Part shown: piece by piece, positions 44,234 to 54,020 of the stretch
How the letters are laid out: every line of letters begins with the position of its first letter
Numbering within the stretch: the first letter of the stretch is position 1
Assembly: GCA_910577755.1 (NCBI GenBank)
Contig: CAJTNL010000008.1
Coordinates: forward strand, 1 to 64,000
Direction of reading: 5' to 3'
DNA from: an uncultured Eubacteriales bacterium
GTDB taxonomy: Bacteria; Bacillota; Clostridia; Oscillospirales; Acutalibacteraceae
Length of the DNA: 64,000 bases
Translations under genes and position numbers: made by a program
Notes under the pieces: generated by a model
The model's database searches: none
Told to the model about the DNA's origin: nothing
The model's input: the letters and a program-made list of their open reading frames with translations, nothing else

Positions 44234-45820
44234 ATGGAAGTAAAAAAAGGTATCTGTTTACTGCTCTGCATATGCCTACTATTACTGGTATTTACCGGAT
44301 GTAGCTCAAAACAGGAAGGACTCGCTATTTCGTATAATTTAGCAGAGGAACCTGTTACTTTAGACCCACAAATTGCAAACGATTATGAAAGCCGCATTGT
44401 AATTGCTGCGTTATACGAGGGACTTACACGTTTGAATAGTAACAATCAAACAACACCGGGTGTAGCAGAACGTTGGGAAAGCAATACCGACTATACGTCT
44501 TTTACATTTTATTTGCGCCAAAATGCAGTATGGTCAGACAATACCCCTGTTACTGCTAAAGATTTTGTATATGCTCTTCAGCGTGCAGTAGATCCTCAAA
44601 CCGGATCTGCCACGTGTACGCCTATGTATGCAATCAAAAACGCAAAATCAATTCACCAGGGTAATATGGAAGTTTCAGCGTTGGGTGTTGCCGCAATAAA
44701 CGACTACACTTTAAAAATTGATTTAGAATATACTTATGAAAATTTTCCTTCTATTACATCTTTACCTGTGTTTATGCCCTGTAAACAAAGTTTTTTTGAA
44801 TCGACCACAGGTAAATACGGACTAGATGCTAATCGGATTCTAGGAAATGGTCCCTTTAAAATGGCCAACCGTTATTCATGGGAACATAGCCAATATATTA
44901 ATTTAATCGTATCAGATACCTATCATGGTGAAAATCCTGTATCGCCGTCCTCTCTTACATTTTCTATTGGAGATTTAGATATAAACCATATCAAAAATTT
45001 CTCCGCAGTTTCCTTACCCAATGCCTCTTACGCCGCTGAGTTAGAGCAAACAGGTTATACCATCTCCTCTTTCCCAGATACTACATGGGGGCTTTGCTTT
45101 AACACACAGTCTGATTTGATGCAGTCTTCTGCAATCCGCAAAGCCTTTATTCAAACATTAAACAGAGAATCTCTGCTTACATATATTCCCACTGGATGTA
45201 CCGTAGCAAACGACATTATCCCAACGGATATGTTTTTTATGGGTAAAAATTACCGCAGTTTTGCCGGCAGCTCTTTTTATATAAAACACGACGATAGCAC
45301 GATACAGCATACTGTAACAGTTTTAAACGAACGAGGTCTTACAAAAATGCCCTCTATAACGATACTGTGTTTAGATGATCCAAACGTTAAGCAAATGGTA
45401 AATGAAATGATTGCCGTCTGGAATACAAAACTAGGCAGCTATTTCAATATGGAACCGGTTTCTCAAATAGAACTGGAGAAAAGAGTGTTACAAAACGACT
45501 ATACTGTTGCATTATGTCCTGTCCGTCCTGCCAACAGCAGTCCCGTCAGCCTGCTATCACTTTTTCAATCCAATCATATGAATAATCCCGCAAACCTAAA
45601 CAGCACCACTTTTGACAACTTATTAAACCGGGCTGAGGGCGCCCCTTACGAAATCGCTTTGGAGCTTTATGCTCAGGCAGAAAAATTCTTAAATGAAGAG
45701 GGTATCTTTTATCCTCTCTATTATCAACAACGCTACTATGCGATTACACCTGATCTTACCAATATTATCATTCATCCCTATGATATGGGTATTGATTTTA
45801 TCTATGCCGCAAAATCTTAA
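44234..45820 (+). CDS. Oligopeptide ABC transporter substrate-binding lipoprotein
   Basis: This family-5 extracellular solute-binding protein (OppA/DppA type) is 528 residues long. A lipoprotein signal ends in FTGCSS, with the lipid-attached Cys at about residue 23. The body has LAEEPVTLDPQIANDYES, GLTRLNSNNQTTPGVAERWE, FTFYLRQNAVWSDNTPVTA and DFVYALQRAVDP, all family signatures. No permease or ATPase gene is next to it, so it must serve a transporter encoded elsewhere. It stands alone with its own promoter and terminator. Confidence 0.92.
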   Translation: MEVKKGICLLLCICLLLLVFTGCSSKQEGLAISYNLAEEPVTLDPQIANDYESRIVIAALYEGLTRLNSNNQTTPGVAERWESNTDYTSFTFYLRQNAVWSDNTPVTAKDFVYALQRAVDPQTGSATCTPMYAIKNAKSIHQGNMEVSALGVAAINDYTLKIDLEYTYENFPSITSLPVFMPCKQSFFESTTGKYGLDANRILGNGPFKMANRYSWEHSQYINLIVSDTYHGENPVSPSSLTFSIGDLDINHIKNFSAVSLPNASYAAELEQTGYTISSFPDTTWGLCFNTQSDLMQSSAIRKAFIQTLNRESLLTYIPTGCTVANDIIPTDMFFMGKNYRSFAGSSFYIKHDDSTIQHTVTVLNERGLTKMPSITILCLDDPNVKQMVNEMIAVWNTKLGSYFNMEPVSQIELEKRVLQNDYTVALCPVRPANSSPVSLLSLFQSNHMNNPANLNSTTFDNLLNRAEGAPYEIALELYAQAEKFLNEEGIFYPLYYQQRYYAITPDLTNIIIHPYDMGIDFIYAAKS

Positions 45821-45866
45821 AAAACTGTCGCAAAACCAATAACTGCACACAAAAACTTTACATGAA

Positions 45867-45917
45867 ATATAAATGGCGTTCTCAATATTTATAAATATTG
45901 AGAACGCCATTTATATT
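45867..45917. terminator. Bidirectional terminator
   Basis: A long perfect stem, ATAAATGGCGTTCTCAATAT paired with its complement, lies between the convergent peptide-binding protein gene and the pseudo-ATPase gene. Confidence 0.85.
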
Positions 45918-45964
45918 TATATAGTTTCAATATTCTTTTTCTAAAGAAACTAATGGAAACAAAA

Positions 45965-48900
45965 TTAAGATCGTCTAATTTTAGGCAATATCAGTAAAAC
46001 AATCAGCCAAAATACTTCATAAACTACCATAGCTAATGTACTGATTTGTTTCAGTGCAGAGAAACATACTAAAAACGCAATCAGTATAAATCCTAATATA
46101 ACCGAAATATTTTGCAACAACCTAACAATAGAAATATTGCTCTTTTCACGTACACATGCGGTAATTACACGCATCATACACGTTGCTTTTCCTTTGGTAC
46201 CAAACATGGCATCACTGGCTTCTTCTATATGTCCAGTCAATTCATCATATGTATGTACCAATGAACCGGATAATACAGTAATAGCATGAAGGTCAATATC
46301 AAACTGTTTACAAATAAACTCCGCTGTTATAGATGGATCAGTAGTTTTTACAATAATACCAATTCCATTTTTGACTATGCGCTGCATTTCGTGTTTTTTT
46401 TCGGCGCTGACATGATATCCAAGTATTAATACGCCGACCACTTCATTGTCAGCAGCTAAATATACAGTCTGTCTTCCAGGTTCATCCATTAATTGCACAG
46501 CAGGAACACTGACATTACAAGTATTCATCAAATCACGGTTACCTACCAAAATACGTCGTCCTGATACCCATCCCATCGCACCGCACTCATCCTCATATGT
46601 AATATTTTCTACATGAGGTAGAATATTATCTCTATTTTGTACTATACGTAAAAACACTTCGCTAAGCGGTCCGCCTATTTGTGCCATTAAAGCAGTTGCC
46701 TCCAACAATACTCTGTCAATACTTTGTTCACCAAAAGTTTTAATTCCTTTTAGCTCAACCGTACCCTTTGGAAATAAATCATCAGCCTCTATCATAATTG
46801 CGTTAGTATCTGCAAATTTATCTACAGCCTCAAAACCAACCAACATACCGCCATTTTTTCTTGCAAGTTTACATAAACGGGAAACCGGTAAATGTATGCA
46901 AAGCATATTGGTCATAGGTACGCAAATACACATAGATGCTGCAAAAGCAGTCATGCCTACGCCAACATTTTGGCTAATAATTAGACTTACAATAAACAGT
47001 ACCAAAGAAGATATGAAGCCCAAAGGTGCAATGACTTGAGAAGTTAATTCACTACAATCTTTTTCATAGGAATTTTTTAAAAAGTTGTTAAAAAATTTCG
47101 TCTTTTTCTGATAGGCTACAACCGGTATACCTGCCACACAATCCTTTGCCATTTGCGCAGCCATTTCCGCATTCTCCACAAGTTCAACCGTATTACGCTC
47201 ACCATTAGCAACTATGAATTTAAAGTTTTGTCTAATACGCCGTACCATTGTCAGTTTTCCTAAGGTATTGAGTAATAAACCACCGGTAATTAAAGAAGTA
47301 TAAATATGAATATCGCCTGCTGCCAATGCGTCCTGCATAAATAAAAGTACTATCGACTGAATGGTTACTACAACAGTTGCAATAGCTATTGAGGAATCTG
47401 CATTTGCACGAAGCCGTATTAATGCCATCAGTCCATGAAACACGGTAGTAATACAACACCCAATAGCAATCAATAAAAAAACCAAACTGGTAACTGCATA
47501 CGCAATAGCTGACACATTGGCTCCAAAAATACGGAATTCACCCAATCCCCCCAATATCAACAGCACTGCTGTACAAATACCTGTCACGACTGAACGTAAT
47601 AATAAGGTGTGCATACTTTTACGCAGCTCCCCCACTATACAACGTATATCTGCTTTGTCACGAAAATCCTCTAATTCTAATTGTCCCCCTACACTCTCCA
47701 TAGTTTCCGGAATTTCATCATCCTCTTCCTCTATATCCGTTAAAATACGCATTTTATCTTTGCGAACATTATGTTTCTTCTTTCGAGGGGGACGCATGGA
47801 GGCGCGCTCCTGTTCCTTATATGTTTTCACATTATGTAAACGAACCATTTTTCTATGTCTATCTTCATCTGAAACTGACGGCGGTTCTGTTTTGATTGCA
47901 AATGCAGCTTGCGTTTCCTCCTTCCCTGCGTTTGCGTTCACAGCAGTGTTTTGCAGCTTAACCGATACGGCTTTTGGCGGCTGACCAGCACTTTTCTTCC
48001 TATGAGGTTGTTCGGTTACTGAAATAGGAGCAGATGCTTTATCCCCCACAACTTTCTCGCTGACCTGTATCGTTCTTCTCTCGGTTGATCTCTTTGGATT
48101 GGAGACTTCAAGAAAATGCTGCGCTTCCTTTGCCAATAGAGTGCCAATACCAGTAATTGCAAAAGTACGAACCGGTCTTGGACTAAACTGATATTTAACC
48201 GGCTCCGAAATAAGAGTAATATCTTCTATTGGCTCATCATCTATCTGCTCATTTTTAGATATTTGCACCTCTTCTTGCAATGGTTGTTGTACCATTTTCT
48301 CATTTTCTTGTGAAAAGCAGACCTCTTGCTGTTTTTCAGCGCTATGTACTTCAGTATTTGTTGGTATTTCAGCTTTTGCAGCAAGCTGTTCTTCAATCAA
48401 AAATGCAGTGGACTCCTGTTGCTTTTCAGCTTGATCCTGTACCTCTTTCGTCTGTACCGGTTGTTCTTTTAGCTGTTTCTCTATTGCGACATTTTTCTCA
48501 TCCAAGGCGTGCATATCCGCCTCTTGTTTCTCTGCCCCCTGGTTATTTACTGTTAAATTCGTTTCCGTTTTTAGTTCAGAAGCGGCAACTGACTGTAATA
48601 ACCTATCCTGTAAAACAGAGTCCTCATGCTTTTTTGTCTGTTCCTCAACAATTTCCGCATCTACAGTATCCTGCGCACGCTCTTTTGCCACCAAACCAAA
48701 AATAGATTCTGTATGTAATGGAGCCTCCACCTCCACAACTGTTTCCTTTGCCAATACATCGTCAATCATCTGTCTTAATTCAGCGTTTTGTTGCTCAACC
48801 TGCAAATCTTCCTCATATAACGCTTCCCAAGTGATTGTATCATCGTTTTTTTGTATTAAAGTTTGTAATTGATCGGTCTGTTCTAATTGAGAAGATGTCT

Positions 48901-49531
48901 CATATAGGGAAAATACATCTTCTACCTCAGTACCCGCCTCTTTTATAGCCTGTTTGACACGTTCCTGACGTTCCAAATGCAATTGACGGAATTTTTCCTC
49001 AAATTCCGGACTGGTATCCGGTTGAGTATCCTCGAACAAATGTGCAAATGTAGATGTAGGAGAAGAATTCTGTAAAGCGCCTCCTGAATATCCGTTTTCA
49101 TTCAGCTCTTTGCGCCGTTGTGCTTTTACCTCTTCTACAGTTTTTAATTTTAAACCATAATAAATATCATCTTGACCTACTGTAACTTTTTTTTGTCTTT
49201 TTTTACTAAAAAAACCCTTTTTTCCATCCCTTTGCACTTCCACATGCGTATCCGGCTGATGTACCGGCTGCACAGGTATCTCCGGCAACGACGGTGATGA
49301 GACTGTTTCATGAACCGGCGGATTGACTTGCGGTTGCTTTGGTTGTGGAGATTCTTCCGGCCTTTTAGTATGTTCATACATGCGACTAACAGGTCGAGCT
49401 TGTGCCAACGGAATCTCTATATCATCCAAATTATCTGTTAAATCACCGCGCATTTTGCGTGCCTCTGCTAAAATCTCATCTACGAATTCACTGTCTGAAC
49501 CCTGCGGAGCTTTATATCTATATTTACTCAT
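45965..49531 (-). CDS. Degenerate P1B-type ATPase-like protein with long disordered N-terminus
   Basis: This 1188-residue protein has about 620 disordered N-terminal residues (many Gln, Glu and Lys, with PQPKQPQ and RPPRKKKHN). Eight helices arranged 4+2+2 follow, as in P1B heavy-metal ATPases. Helix 6 reads SMCICVPMTN where such pumps have CPC. In the expected phosphorylation site the text is AIMIEADDLFPKG (residues 912-924), aligning with VVFDKTGTLTEG, so the catalytic Asp is Glu and KTGT is lost. GWVSGRRILVGNRDLM and VVGVLILGYHVSAEKK match the nucleotide and P domains. The TGE actuator and GDGxND motifs are not seen. The protein should not pump by the normal cycle; a structural or sensing role is inferred. 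Single gene, with rlmB upstream on the same strand. Confidence 0.75.
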   Translation of the reverse strand: MSKYRYKAPQGSDSEFVDEILAEARKMRGDLTDNLDDIEIPLAQARPVSRMYEHTKRPEESPQPKQPQVNPPVHETVSSPSLPEIPVQPVHQPDTHVEVQRDGKKGFFSKKRQKKVTVGQDDIYYGLKLKTVEEVKAQRRKELNENGYSGGALQNSSPTSTFAHLFEDTQPDTSPEFEEKFRQLHLERQERVKQAIKEAGTEVEDVFSLYETSSQLEQTDQLQTLIQKNDDTITWEALYEEDLQVEQQNAELRQMIDDVLAKETVVEVEAPLHTESIFGLVAKERAQDTVDAEIVEEQTKKHEDSVLQDRLLQSVAASELKTETNLTVNNQGAEKQEADMHALDEKNVAIEKQLKEQPVQTKEVQDQAEKQQESTAFLIEEQLAAKAEIPTNTEVHSAEKQQEVCFSQENEKMVQQPLQEEVQISKNEQIDDEPIEDITLISEPVKYQFSPRPVRTFAITGIGTLLAKEAQHFLEVSNPKRSTERRTIQVSEKVVGDKASAPISVTEQPHRKKSAGQPPKAVSVKLQNTAVNANAGKEETQAAFAIKTEPPSVSDEDRHRKMVRLHNVKTYKEQERASMRPPRKKKHNVRKDKMRILTDIEEEDDEIPETMESVGGQLELEDFRDKADIRCIVGELRKSMHTLLLRSVVTGICTAVLLILGGLGEFRIFGANVSAIAYAVTSLVFLLIAIGCCITTVFHGLMALIRLRANADSSIAIATVVVTIQSIVLLFMQDALAAGDIHIYTSLITGGLLLNTLGKLTMVRRIRQNFKFIVANGERNTVELVENAEMAAQMAKDCVAGIPVVAYQKKTKFFNNFLKNSYEKDCSELTSQVIAPLGFISSLVLFIVSLIISQNVGVGMTAFAASMCICVPMTNMLCIHLPVSRLCKLARKNGGMLVGFEAVDKFADTNAIMIEADDLFPKGTVELKGIKTFGEQSIDRVLLEATALMAQIGGPLSEVFLRIVQNRDNILPHVENITYEDECGAMGWVSGRRILVGNRDLMNTCNVSVPAVQLMDEPGRQTVYLAADNEVVGVLILGYHVSAEKKHEMQRIVKNGIGIIVKTTDPSITAEFICKQFDIDLHAITVLSGSLVHTYDELTGHIEEASDAMFGTKGKATCMMRVITACVREKSNISIVRLLQNISVILGFILIAFLVCFSALKQISTLAMVVYEVFWLIVLLILPKIRRS

Positions 49532-49642
49532 CTTTCTCGACGCCCCTAATCGTTATTTTTTAACTATACTTTACTCATATTATTGCAAAAATATTGCTTA
49601 TTATTATACCATAAAAAAAGCATTCATGCAATTTTCAACCGC

Positions 49643-50434
49643 CTAATTGGCTTTTATTCCCTGCCGTTGACGTGCAATCTCATAACAAAGCACCCCGCAG
49701 GCAACAGACGCATTTAAGGAATTAATATGTCCTACCATAGGTAAAGTTAAGGTAAAATCCGCCTTTTCTTTCACCAAACGACTGATACCACTACCCTCTG
49801 AACCAATGACAAGACCGATCGGCCCGGTATAATCCAGTGTACACCAATGTTCACCTTTCATATCGGTTGCATATATCCAAAGTCCGCGTTTTTTTAATTG
49901 ATCAATAGCAGCTGATATATTCGTGACCCTAACAACCGGAACATACTCCATTGCACCTGCTGAAGCTTTACCTACTGCATATGTGAGTCCAACTGCACGG
50001 CGTTTAGGGATAATAACTCCATGGGCGCCAGTACACTCGGCGGTTCTTAAAATAGCGCCCAAATTATAAGGATCCTCCAGCTCGTCAGCCAAAATAATAA
50101 ATGGAGATTGATTGCGAGACTCTGCCAATGCAAAAATATCTTCTATGCACGCATACGGTTTAGCTGCCGCCACCGCAACAATGCCTTGATGATTTGCATT
50201 ACTGCACATAAAATCCAGCTTCTTGGAATCTGCCTCTTTGATTGTAATATTCTGTTGCTTTGCTTTAGCGATGATAGCAGTCAGTGAACCGGTTTTTTGT
50301 CCCCGAGCCACATATAAACTGTCAATGGGTCTGCCCGAACGCAGAGCTTCATGAACGGCATTTCTTCCCCCAATTACATCATTACCTTGATTACCACTGT
50401 GCTTTTGCTGTATTTTGCGTGCTTTTTCGCTCAT
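49643..50434 (-). CDS. rlmB: 23S rRNA (guanosine-2'-O-)-methyltransferase RlmB family
   Basis: This 263-residue TrmH/SPOUT methyltransferase has an N-terminal L30e-like substrate-binding domain (IGGRNAVHEALRSGRPID) and the knotted catalytic domain (ILADELEDPYNLGAILRTAE, VIGSEGSGISRLV, LPMVGHINSLNASVACG). It methylates a guanosine of large-subunit rRNA. The ATG follows AGGAGAATTAAAAGATT. In many Clostridia this gene follows cysS and mrnC; those are not in the window. The gene ends 112 bases before the pseudo-ATPase gene. Confidence 0.93.
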   Translation of the reverse strand: MSEKARKIQQKHSGNQGNDVIGGRNAVHEALRSGRPIDSLYVARGQKTGSLTAIIAKAKQQNITIKEADSKKLDFMCSNANHQGIVAVAAAKPYACIEDIFALAESRNQSPFIILADELEDPYNLGAILRTAECTGAHGVIIPKRRAVGLTYAVGKASAGAMEYVPVVRVTNISAAIDQLKKRGLWIYATDMKGEHWCTLDYTGPIGLVIGSEGSGISRLVKEKADFTLTLPMVGHINSLNASVACGVLCYEIARQRQGIKAN

Positions 50435-50576
50435 AATCTTTTAATTCTCCTAATCTACGTACTCAAACTTGCTCTATAATTATAGCATAAGATTTCCAGA
50501 ATAGTAATAAAATCGCCAAAAGCACAGATAAATTTACACTTCATTCATATTGAAAACAGATTTTCAACCCATCTAC

Positions 50577-50840
50577 TCAAAATAAGAAAATACAGCCTGC
50601 CATAATACCTGCACCTACCAACGCAGCCGCTGCCAGGCGCAATATATACATCCATTTACTGGTCATAGATTTCATCCCTGAGGGCAAATCCATTGCCCGT
50701 AAGACCCGCTTTGCCTCTTTTTCAAGCAGTGCACGCTGTGCATCTGAAAACTCTGGCTTGACTACTAAATATGCCTTTTCATAATACATATTTCCTGTGT
50801 CCGGTACTTCTATGATTTGCCTGCTGACACCTCTTACCAT
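50577..50840 (-). CDS. Small protein with C-terminal membrane helix, unknown
   Basis: The 87-residue protein begins MVRGVSRQIIEVPDTGN and has a helical middle (EFSDAQRALLEKEAKRVLRAM). It ends in one membrane helix (ILRLAAAALVGAGIMAGCIFLF), so it is a tail-anchored type. The start at 50840 has AAAGGAAG at seven bases; fourteen upstream codons lack a site. No family is recognised. It lies upstream of rlmB with 140 bases between, so it is likely its own unit. Confidence 0.7.
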   Translation of the reverse strand: MVRGVSRQIIEVPDTGNMYYEKAYLVVKPEFSDAQRALLEKEAKRVLRAMDLPSGMKSMTSKWMYILRLAAAALVGAGIMAGCIFLF

Positions 50841-51405
50841 AATGCCGCTTCCTTTCGTCACTTTAAAATAAATGTGATACATTTATTTTAAACAATTTTT
50901 CCGAATTTATACTGTATTTCCAATCTGACAGTTTAATGAGAAACAGTTTAATGAGAAAATGAAAATATCATCAAGGTAAATTTTATAGAAATTTTATGTA
51001 AATTTTTAGTGATTATGATCGGCATTTTTTTGTTTTAAATAATAATACAATACATTATGTAATACCATTGTTATAAAAATAGTTGACATAATATTTGTTG
51101 AGAACCTTATTCAGACTGTTGAAAACTCTGTTGAAAATGTTGATAACTGTGAAAACTACAGACGTTGAAACATCAGTTTACCTATTTAATTTTAAAATTA
51201 TGTAAACTAGTATAAATGGTAAAATTCCATAAAATAATCGGTATAAATCAAAATCATATTTTTGTTAATCTGTCATTCTCAATAAAAATAATACTTGACT
51301 TTTTACAAAAAATCTGAATTTAACGTTTCCTCTTTGCATACAGCAAAAATATGATATACTAAAAATAACAAAAAAAACGCTATCTTTTTAATGAAAGGAA
51401 CATCT
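50841..51405. other. 565-base gene-free AT-rich region with DnaA-box-like repeats
   Basis: No gene was seen. The stretch 51096-51146 holds four same-strand 9-mers of the form TGTTGANAA; the rest is AT-rich. The leader of the OGG1-type gene occupies the right end. Confidence 0.5.
51096..51146 (+). repeat. Cluster of four TGTTGANAA 9-mers (DnaA-box-like)
   Basis: TGTTGAGAA at 51096, TGTTGAAAA at 51117 and 51129, and TGTTGATAA at 51138 all lie on the same strand, the last two touching. The DnaA box read in this direction is TGTGGATAA, so the copies match 7, 7, 7 and 8 of 9 bases. A degenerate fifth (TGTGAAAAC) follows at 51148. Binding by DnaA is inferred only. Confidence 0.5.
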
Positions 51406-52248
51406 ATGGAGTACACAAAAACACCGGCGGGTATTTGTATTAAAAAAAGCAAAGAATTTGATTTGCTGCAAACTTTGGATTGCGGTCAAACCTTTCGCTG
51501 GGCACCATGCGAAAACCACAATAACAGAGTGGGCGGTATTGCTTTCCGTCACTATTTAGAATTGGAGGAACAAGAACAGCATATCTTGTTCTGCAACATA
51601 ACCGAGGAGGAATTTCTCCATATTTGGGCGCCGTATTTCGATTTAGATTTAGATTATAAAGCGATTAAAGAGAATCTTTGCAAATTGGATCCTATTCTAC
51701 AAAAAGCTGCCGAATATGCACCAGGAATTCGTATTTTACAACAGGAGCCTTGGGAAGCACTTTGTTGTTTCATTCTTTCACAAAACAACAATATTACTCG
51801 TATCAAAGGCATTGTATCCCGCCTATGTGAATGCTTCGGTGAAAAAATAGAAGGCGGATACGCTTTTCCATCAGCCCAAACTCTTGCAGCCTGTACCGTT
51901 GAAGATTTAGAGCCGATTCGCAGCGGCTTTAGGGCGAAATACATACTAAACGCCGCCCAAAAGGTGACCGACGGTTCTATTGTTCCAGAAGAACTAAAAA
52001 CGATGCCGCTGGAACAGGTGCGGCAACAGCTCATGACAATACAAGGGGTAGGTCCAAAGGTAGCGGAGTGCGCCGCTCTATATGGATTACATCATTTAAA
52101 CGCCTTTCCTATGGATGTTTGGATGAAACGTGCCATGTCAGCTTTATTCCCCGGCAAAAAAGCCGAATTTTTTGGCTCGTTTGCAGGTATTGCACAACAA
52201 TATATTTTTCATTATGCCCGTACATGTAAAGCTGCAATCCCACAATAA
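51406..52248 (+). CDS. 8-oxoguanine DNA glycosylase / AP lyase (OGG1 type)
   Basis: The enzyme removes oxidised guanine from DNA. The 280-residue protein has the N-terminal TBP-like domain (LDCGQTFRW) and the helix-hairpin-helix core: ILSQNNNITRIKGIV, TIQGVGPKVAECAALYGL with the Schiff-base lysine, and FPMDVWMKR with the catalytic Asp. The ATG at 51406 has GAAAGGAA upstream at good spacing. It stands alone in an otherwise gene-poor stretch. OGG1-type enzymes are common in Clostridia. Confidence 0.92.
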   Translation: MEYTKTPAGICIKKSKEFDLLQTLDCGQTFRWAPCENHNNRVGGIAFRHYLELEEQEQHILFCNITEEEFLHIWAPYFDLDLDYKAIKENLCKLDPILQKAAEYAPGIRILQQEPWEALCCFILSQNNNITRIKGIVSRLCECFGEKIEGGYAFPSAQTLAACTVEDLEPIRSGFRAKYILNAAQKVTDGSIVPEELKTMPLEQVRQQLMTIQGVGPKVAECAALYGLHHLNAFPMDVWMKRAMSALFPGKKAEFFGSFAGIAQQYIFHYARTCKAAIPQ

Positions 52249-52672
52249 AAACGGTCGCAAGGTATTTCACTAGTTGCAACATGCCATTTAGCAATTTAGG
52301 TTTTTACCCTAAAAACCCGCCGCCTTGAAAAAAGGAGGACAAACCTTTACGTTTCAGTATAAACTGTTTATGCTTAAACAAAAGCAATTTTTTCCTTTTT
52401 AAATCATTTGTTTTTGGCCACCACTCACTCATTTTTGAGTTGACTTTTACAGTTCATTTTTTTGTTTGACTTAGCTAATTATATTACCATTCCCACCAGC
52501 ATAGTATCTGGGCACAACCATCGTAGATACGTCTAAATTCTAAAACTAAAATTTAGTAAAACCTACAATTTTTCAACTTTACGGTTACATACTGTAAATA
52601 TTATGCCATTTGCAACAAAACCATGGTATAATATGTATATCAATATGAAAACGACTGAGGAGTGTGATTCCA
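52249..52672. other. Gap before fba
   Basis: AT-rich sequence with no gene or clear terminator. A TGGTATAAT extended -10 box (TATAAT at 52627-52632) is the probable fba promoter; its -35 region is poor. Confidence 0.5.
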
Positions 52673-53611
52673 ATGGCACTTGTAAATACCACCGAAATGT
52701 TTAAAAAAGCATATAATAATGGATATGCAATTGGAGCATTTAACGTAAACAATATGGAAATTGTCCAAGGCATTACCGAGGCATGCAGTGAGCTGAATGC
52801 ACCTGTTATCTTACAGGTTTCGGCAGGTGCACGCAAATATGCCAAACATACGTATTTGCTCAAATTAGTAGAAGCGGCAGTACAAGAAAACGCCCATTTA
52901 CCTATTGCACTGCATTTAGACCATGGCGATACATTTGAACTGTGCAAAGACTGCGTAGACGGCGGCTTTACCTCTGTTATGATTGATGGTTCTCACCATG
53001 ATTACGAAGATAACGTAGCGCTTACCCGCAAGGTAGTGGAGTATGCCCATGCCCACGATGTAACAGTGGAAGGCGAACTTGGTCGTTTGGCGGGCATTGA
53101 AGATGATGTGAATGTAAGTGATGAAGACGCCTCCTATACCAATCCTGCACAAGTACAGGATTTTGTAGAGCGCACCGGCGTTGATTCTCTGGCAATTGCA
53201 ATTGGCACCAGTCACGGCGCATATAAATTCAAACCAGGTCAAAATCCCCAGCTTCGTTTTGACATTTTAGAGGAAGTTTCTCAACGTTTGCCAGGCTTCC
53301 CTATCGTACTACACGGCGCTTCTTCCGTTATTCCTGAATTTGTAGAGATGATTAACTGCAACGGCGGCGCTATGCTGGGCGCTATTGGTATTCCAGAGGA
53401 TATGCTACGCCAAGCCGCAAAAATGGCAGTTTGCAAAATCAATATAGACTCTGATTTGCGCCTTGCAATGACCGGCACAATTCGCCAATATTTTCATGAC
53501 TACCCCGAACATTTTGACCCGCGTCAATATTTAGGTCCTGCCCGTACCGCCATTAAAGAAATGGTTGCACACAAAATTAAAACTGTGCTAGGCTGTGAAA
53601 ATCAGGCTTAA
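52673..53611 (+). CDS. fba: Class II fructose-bisphosphate aldolase
   Basis: This zinc aldolase cleaves fructose 1,6-bisphosphate in glycolysis. The 312-residue protein has YAIGAFNVNNMEIVQ, LHLDHGDTFE (zinc His and active Asp), MIDGSHHDYEDN, VEGELGRLAG, AIGTSHGAYKF, VLHGASSVIPE and KINIDSDLRLA. I start at the ATG at 52673; a GTG three codons earlier is too close to the GAGGAG site. Tagatose-bisphosphate specificity is less likely but cannot be ruled out. A single gene with its own terminator. Confidence 0.95.
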   Translation: MALVNTTEMFKKAYNNGYAIGAFNVNNMEIVQGITEACSELNAPVILQVSAGARKYAKHTYLLKLVEAAVQENAHLPIALHLDHGDTFELCKDCVDGGFTSVMIDGSHHDYEDNVALTRKVVEYAHAHDVTVEGELGRLAGIEDDVNVSDEDASYTNPAQVQDFVERTGVDSLAIAIGTSHGAYKFKPGQNPQLRFDILEEVSQRLPGFPIVLHGASSVIPEFVEMINCNGGAMLGAIGIPEDMLRQAAKMAVCKINIDSDLRLAMTGTIRQYFHDYPEHFDPRQYLGPARTAIKEMVAHKIKTVLGCENQA

Positions 53612-53676
53612 AACTATACGAATAACCGTAACAATTATCGTGGGACAACTATAGAAACAGTTTACCGCAAACGCAC

Positions 53677-53715
53677 AAAACCAACAGGCTGTATATACAA
53701 GCCTGTTGGTTTTTA
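53677..53715 (+). terminator. Terminator of fba
   Basis: AAAACCAACAGGCT pairs with AGCCTGTTGGTTTT around a short loop, followed by T's. The XRE regulator remnant is convergent. Confidence 0.88.
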
Positions 53716-53752
53716 TGATAACTATAAATAAAATTTTAAAGATGCATCTGTT

Positions 53753-54020
53753 TTAAACATCAAGTAAATCCTGGTACCTCACACCCAAAACTTTGGCAAT
53801 CACTTTCAACTCTATATCCGTTACAAATCGTTTGCCGCTCTCAATCCGCTGCACCGCATTTTTATCAATATTCAATCCTACCACTTGTAGCATCTCTGCC
53901 AATCTTCTTTGTGACGTTTTCTCTGGCAGCTTCTCCCGCAGTTCCTTTACCGTTTGCCCGCAAATATTGTTGTTTTCATTGTCTGCTTTAAGCGCTATAT
54001 AAATTTTTTAATTTTGACAT
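53753..54020 (-). pseudogene. XRE-family helix-turn-helix regulator, apparent 2-base frameshift
   Basis: The reading starts at the ATG at 54020 (GAGGAGATAAC upstream): MSKLKNLYSA and a stop. A second frame directly continues as YIALKADNENNNICGQTV, KELREKLPEKTSQRRLAEML, then KNAVQRIESGKRFVTDIELK and VIAKVLGVRYQDLLDV. This is a clean lambda-repressor-type HTH in family register. The two halves fuse exactly if a TA run (TATATA) had one more TA unit. The protein would be 89 residues. Possible explanations are a real knockout, TA-slippage phase variation, or sequencing error. It diverges from the DUF6809 gene across a symmetric operator. Confidence 0.75.

Noticed and set aside
44234..45820. Bacteriocin-related peptide pheromone receptor
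   Set aside because: It is a standard OppA-type lipoprotein, distant from the double-glycine peptides and with nothing linking them.
47517..47984. 155-codon plus-strand open frame
   Set aside because: It lies wholly antisense to the 1188-residue ATPase-like gene, has no ribosome binding site and a low-complexity Ser/Arg/Pro translation typical of a shadow frame.
48280..48705. 141-codon plus-strand open frame
   Set aside because: Antisense to the Gln/Glu-rich N-terminus of the same gene; its Leu/Phe/Pro/Gln bias is the mirror of that composition.
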